7,499 nt of DNA from Blastocatellia bacterium (GTDB taxonomy: Bacteria; Acidobacteriota; Blastocatellia; Pyrinomonadales; Pyrinomonadaceae). Shown piece by piece: positions 6,851 through 7,499 of the stretch. The stretch is taken from contig PSRF01000290.1 of NCBI GenBank assembly GCA_003175865.1, forward strand, positions 1-7,499, given 5' to 3'. The notes beneath the pieces were generated by a model. That model did not search any database. It was not told where the DNA came from and was given only the letters and a program-made list of their open reading frames with translations. The translations under genes were made by a program, and so were the position numbers. Numbering within the stretch: the first letter of the stretch is position 1; each line of letters begins with the position of its first letter.

Positions 6851-6971
6851 GTCGCTAGTCAGTTGTCCGTTGCTGGAGATCACTTTTGTTCCTTGTGAAA
6901 AACGAATTCGCGATATCAATTACAACTGCCATCGGACCACTGACCACGGACAACGGACAATTGACTACGAC
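6851..6971. repeat. Inverted repeat with a 7-bp-period tandem array
   Basis: Bases 6934-6968 read as five consecutive heptamers: GGACCAC, TGACCAC, GGACAAC, GGACAAT, TGACTAC (pattern KGACNAY). The end of this array (6951-6971) is repeated in inverted orientation at 6851-6872 with one substitution and one missing base. About 78 bases lie between the arms. The right arm touches the stop codon of the Rho-N-like gene, so readthrough RNA could fold here and terminate or pause before the cox promoter. Heptanucleotide short tandem repeats are common intergenic elements in several bacterial groups; function is unknown. Confidence 0.75.
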
Positions 6972-7291
6972 TAAACCGTCGCTTTATGAATCTGTCTCTT
7001 CAAACGATGAATTGTGCGACGCACCGTTTTCAATTGCGCATGGTCGTGTGCTGCTAGAGCCTCTGCGCGTTTGACTTTCAAACCTCTGATGCGAGCTTTG
7101 ATTGAAGCTTTGTCGACACCGACGACGTCGTGATGCACGTGTTGAATACCAAGCGCCTTTGCCAGTGCAACCACCAGGTGTTCCTTGTTCAACTGCGTGT
7201 AGCCTTTAACCGCTTCGTGATCCAGGTCTTTTGCCATATCTCGAAGTTCGGCCACCGTCTTGTGCTTGAGTTGTTCGTACGTTAGTTCCAT
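6971..7291 (-). CDS. Small protein with a Rho N-terminal (SAP-like) domain and basic helical tail
   Basis: The 106-aa product has a Rho_N-like helix-extended-loop-helix module over residues 3-48 (LTYEQLKHKTVAELRDMAKDL, then LNKEHLVVALAKALGI), a fold that binds nucleic acid in Rho and some small proteins. A His-rich joint (HVHHD, 51-55) leads to a strongly basic helical region at 61-104 (RIRGLKVKRAEAL, then RRTIHRLKRQIHK). There is no ATPase domain, so it is not Rho itself. A role in binding RNA or DNA is inferred from the fold and charge. The start at 7291 has GGAG about ten bases upstream; an in-frame TTG at 7339 would overlap the end of the preceding gene. It begins 25 bases after the DinB-like gene and is probably cotranscribed with it. 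I do not know its function. Confidence 0.75.
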   Translation of the reverse strand: MELTYEQLKHKTVAELRDMAKDLDHEAVKGYTQLNKEHLVVALAKALGIQHVHHDVVGVDKASIKARIRGLKVKRAEALAAHDHAQLKTVRRTIHRLKRQIHKATV

Positions 7292-7316
7292 GAAAATTGA
7301 CTCCAAAGGTGTGTTG

Positions 7317-7499
7317 TTATTTCGCAAGTATCTGATCAAGATGATGCCGCATGTGATCGACGTAATCCCGAACGAAGTACTCTAAGGTTGTTGGTTCCGT
7401 TGACGGAACGAGTTTGAAGGCAATCTGGTCCAAATTGTGATCCACTCTCGGCTTCGTCAGTACTTCGGCAGGAATGCTCTCCATCAGGTGCAGCAGATG
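7317..7499 (-). CDS. C-terminal end of a DinB-like (four-helix, putative metal-binding) protein
   Basis: The last 60 residues and TAA stop are in the window; the start lies beyond base 7499. The visible sequence begins in a helix (HLLHLMESIPAEVL) and ends with YFVRDYVDHMRHHLDQILAK. The pattern D-H-x-R-H-H-L-D-Q-I close to the C terminus is characteristic of DinB/YfiT-like four-helix proteins, in which histidines of this last helix help bind a divalent metal. Known members include thiol transferases with bacillithiol or mycothiol, but most are uncharacterised, so no reaction is assigned. The Rho-N-like gene follows 25 bases later on the same strand, suggesting a shared transcript. The family call rests on the terminal helix alone. 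Confidence 0.6.
   Translation of the reverse strand, partial: HLLHLMESIPAEVLTKPRVDHNLDQIAFKLVPSTEPTTLEYFVRDYVDHMRHHLDQILAK

Noticed and set aside
6886..7074. 62-codon plus-strand frame across the heptamer repeat
   Set aside because: It consists of repeat sequence and antisense of the Rho-N-like gene, with no start signal.

Overview
The window looks like chromosomal DNA of a free-living, aerobic bacterium of roughly balanced GC content. Proline-peptidase housekeeping genes sit beside a CO dehydrogenase-like (Cox) operon, genes start with ATG behind Shine-Dalgarno sites, and long imperfect palindromes with short heptamer repeats fill the intergenic gaps. That mix is reminiscent of Acidobacteriota (Blastocatellia-like) genomes, but the assignment is a guess from style only; no rRNA or marker gene is present. 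I see no phage, IS transposase, CRISPR array or tRNA.

Layout. 1-300 (+): the end of an unrecognised Pro-rich protein. 376-1989 (+): a complete, probably exported M24 aminopeptidase P. 1990-2258: a gap between convergent genes, almost filled by a ~220-bp imperfect inverted repeat. 2259-6754 (-): a four-gene operon transcribed right to left, coxS (2Fe-2S subunit), coxL (molybdenum subunit), coxM (FAD subunit) and coxG (SRPBCC protein with an amphipathic tail). A second, ~48-bp-arm palindrome fills the coxM-coxG gap. 6755-6970: the upstream region, with a plausible sigma70-type promoter and a 7-bp-period repeat that has an inverted copy. 6971-7291 (-): a small protein with a Rho N-terminal-like domain and a basic helical tail. 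7317-7499 (-): the C-terminal end of a DinB-like protein. No gene-free stretch exceeds 300 bases.

How the genes work together. CoxS, CoxL and CoxM should assemble into a heterotrimeric molybdenum hydroxylase. The substrate is oxidised at the Mo-cytosine dinucleotide site of CoxL, and electrons pass through two 2Fe-2S clusters in CoxS to FAD in CoxM. CoxG probably links the enzyme to the membrane or quinone pool. The S-L-M gene order and the AYRGAGR loop in CoxL both match form II (CoxL-like) enzymes rather than form I CO dehydrogenase, so CO is a possible but unproven substrate. No maturation genes (coxD, coxE, coxF) or MoCo nucleotidyltransferase genes lie in the window.

The least explained material is non-coding: two long palindromes flanking coxG that share an identical 11-nt loop core, suggesting two members of one dispersed hairpin-element class.
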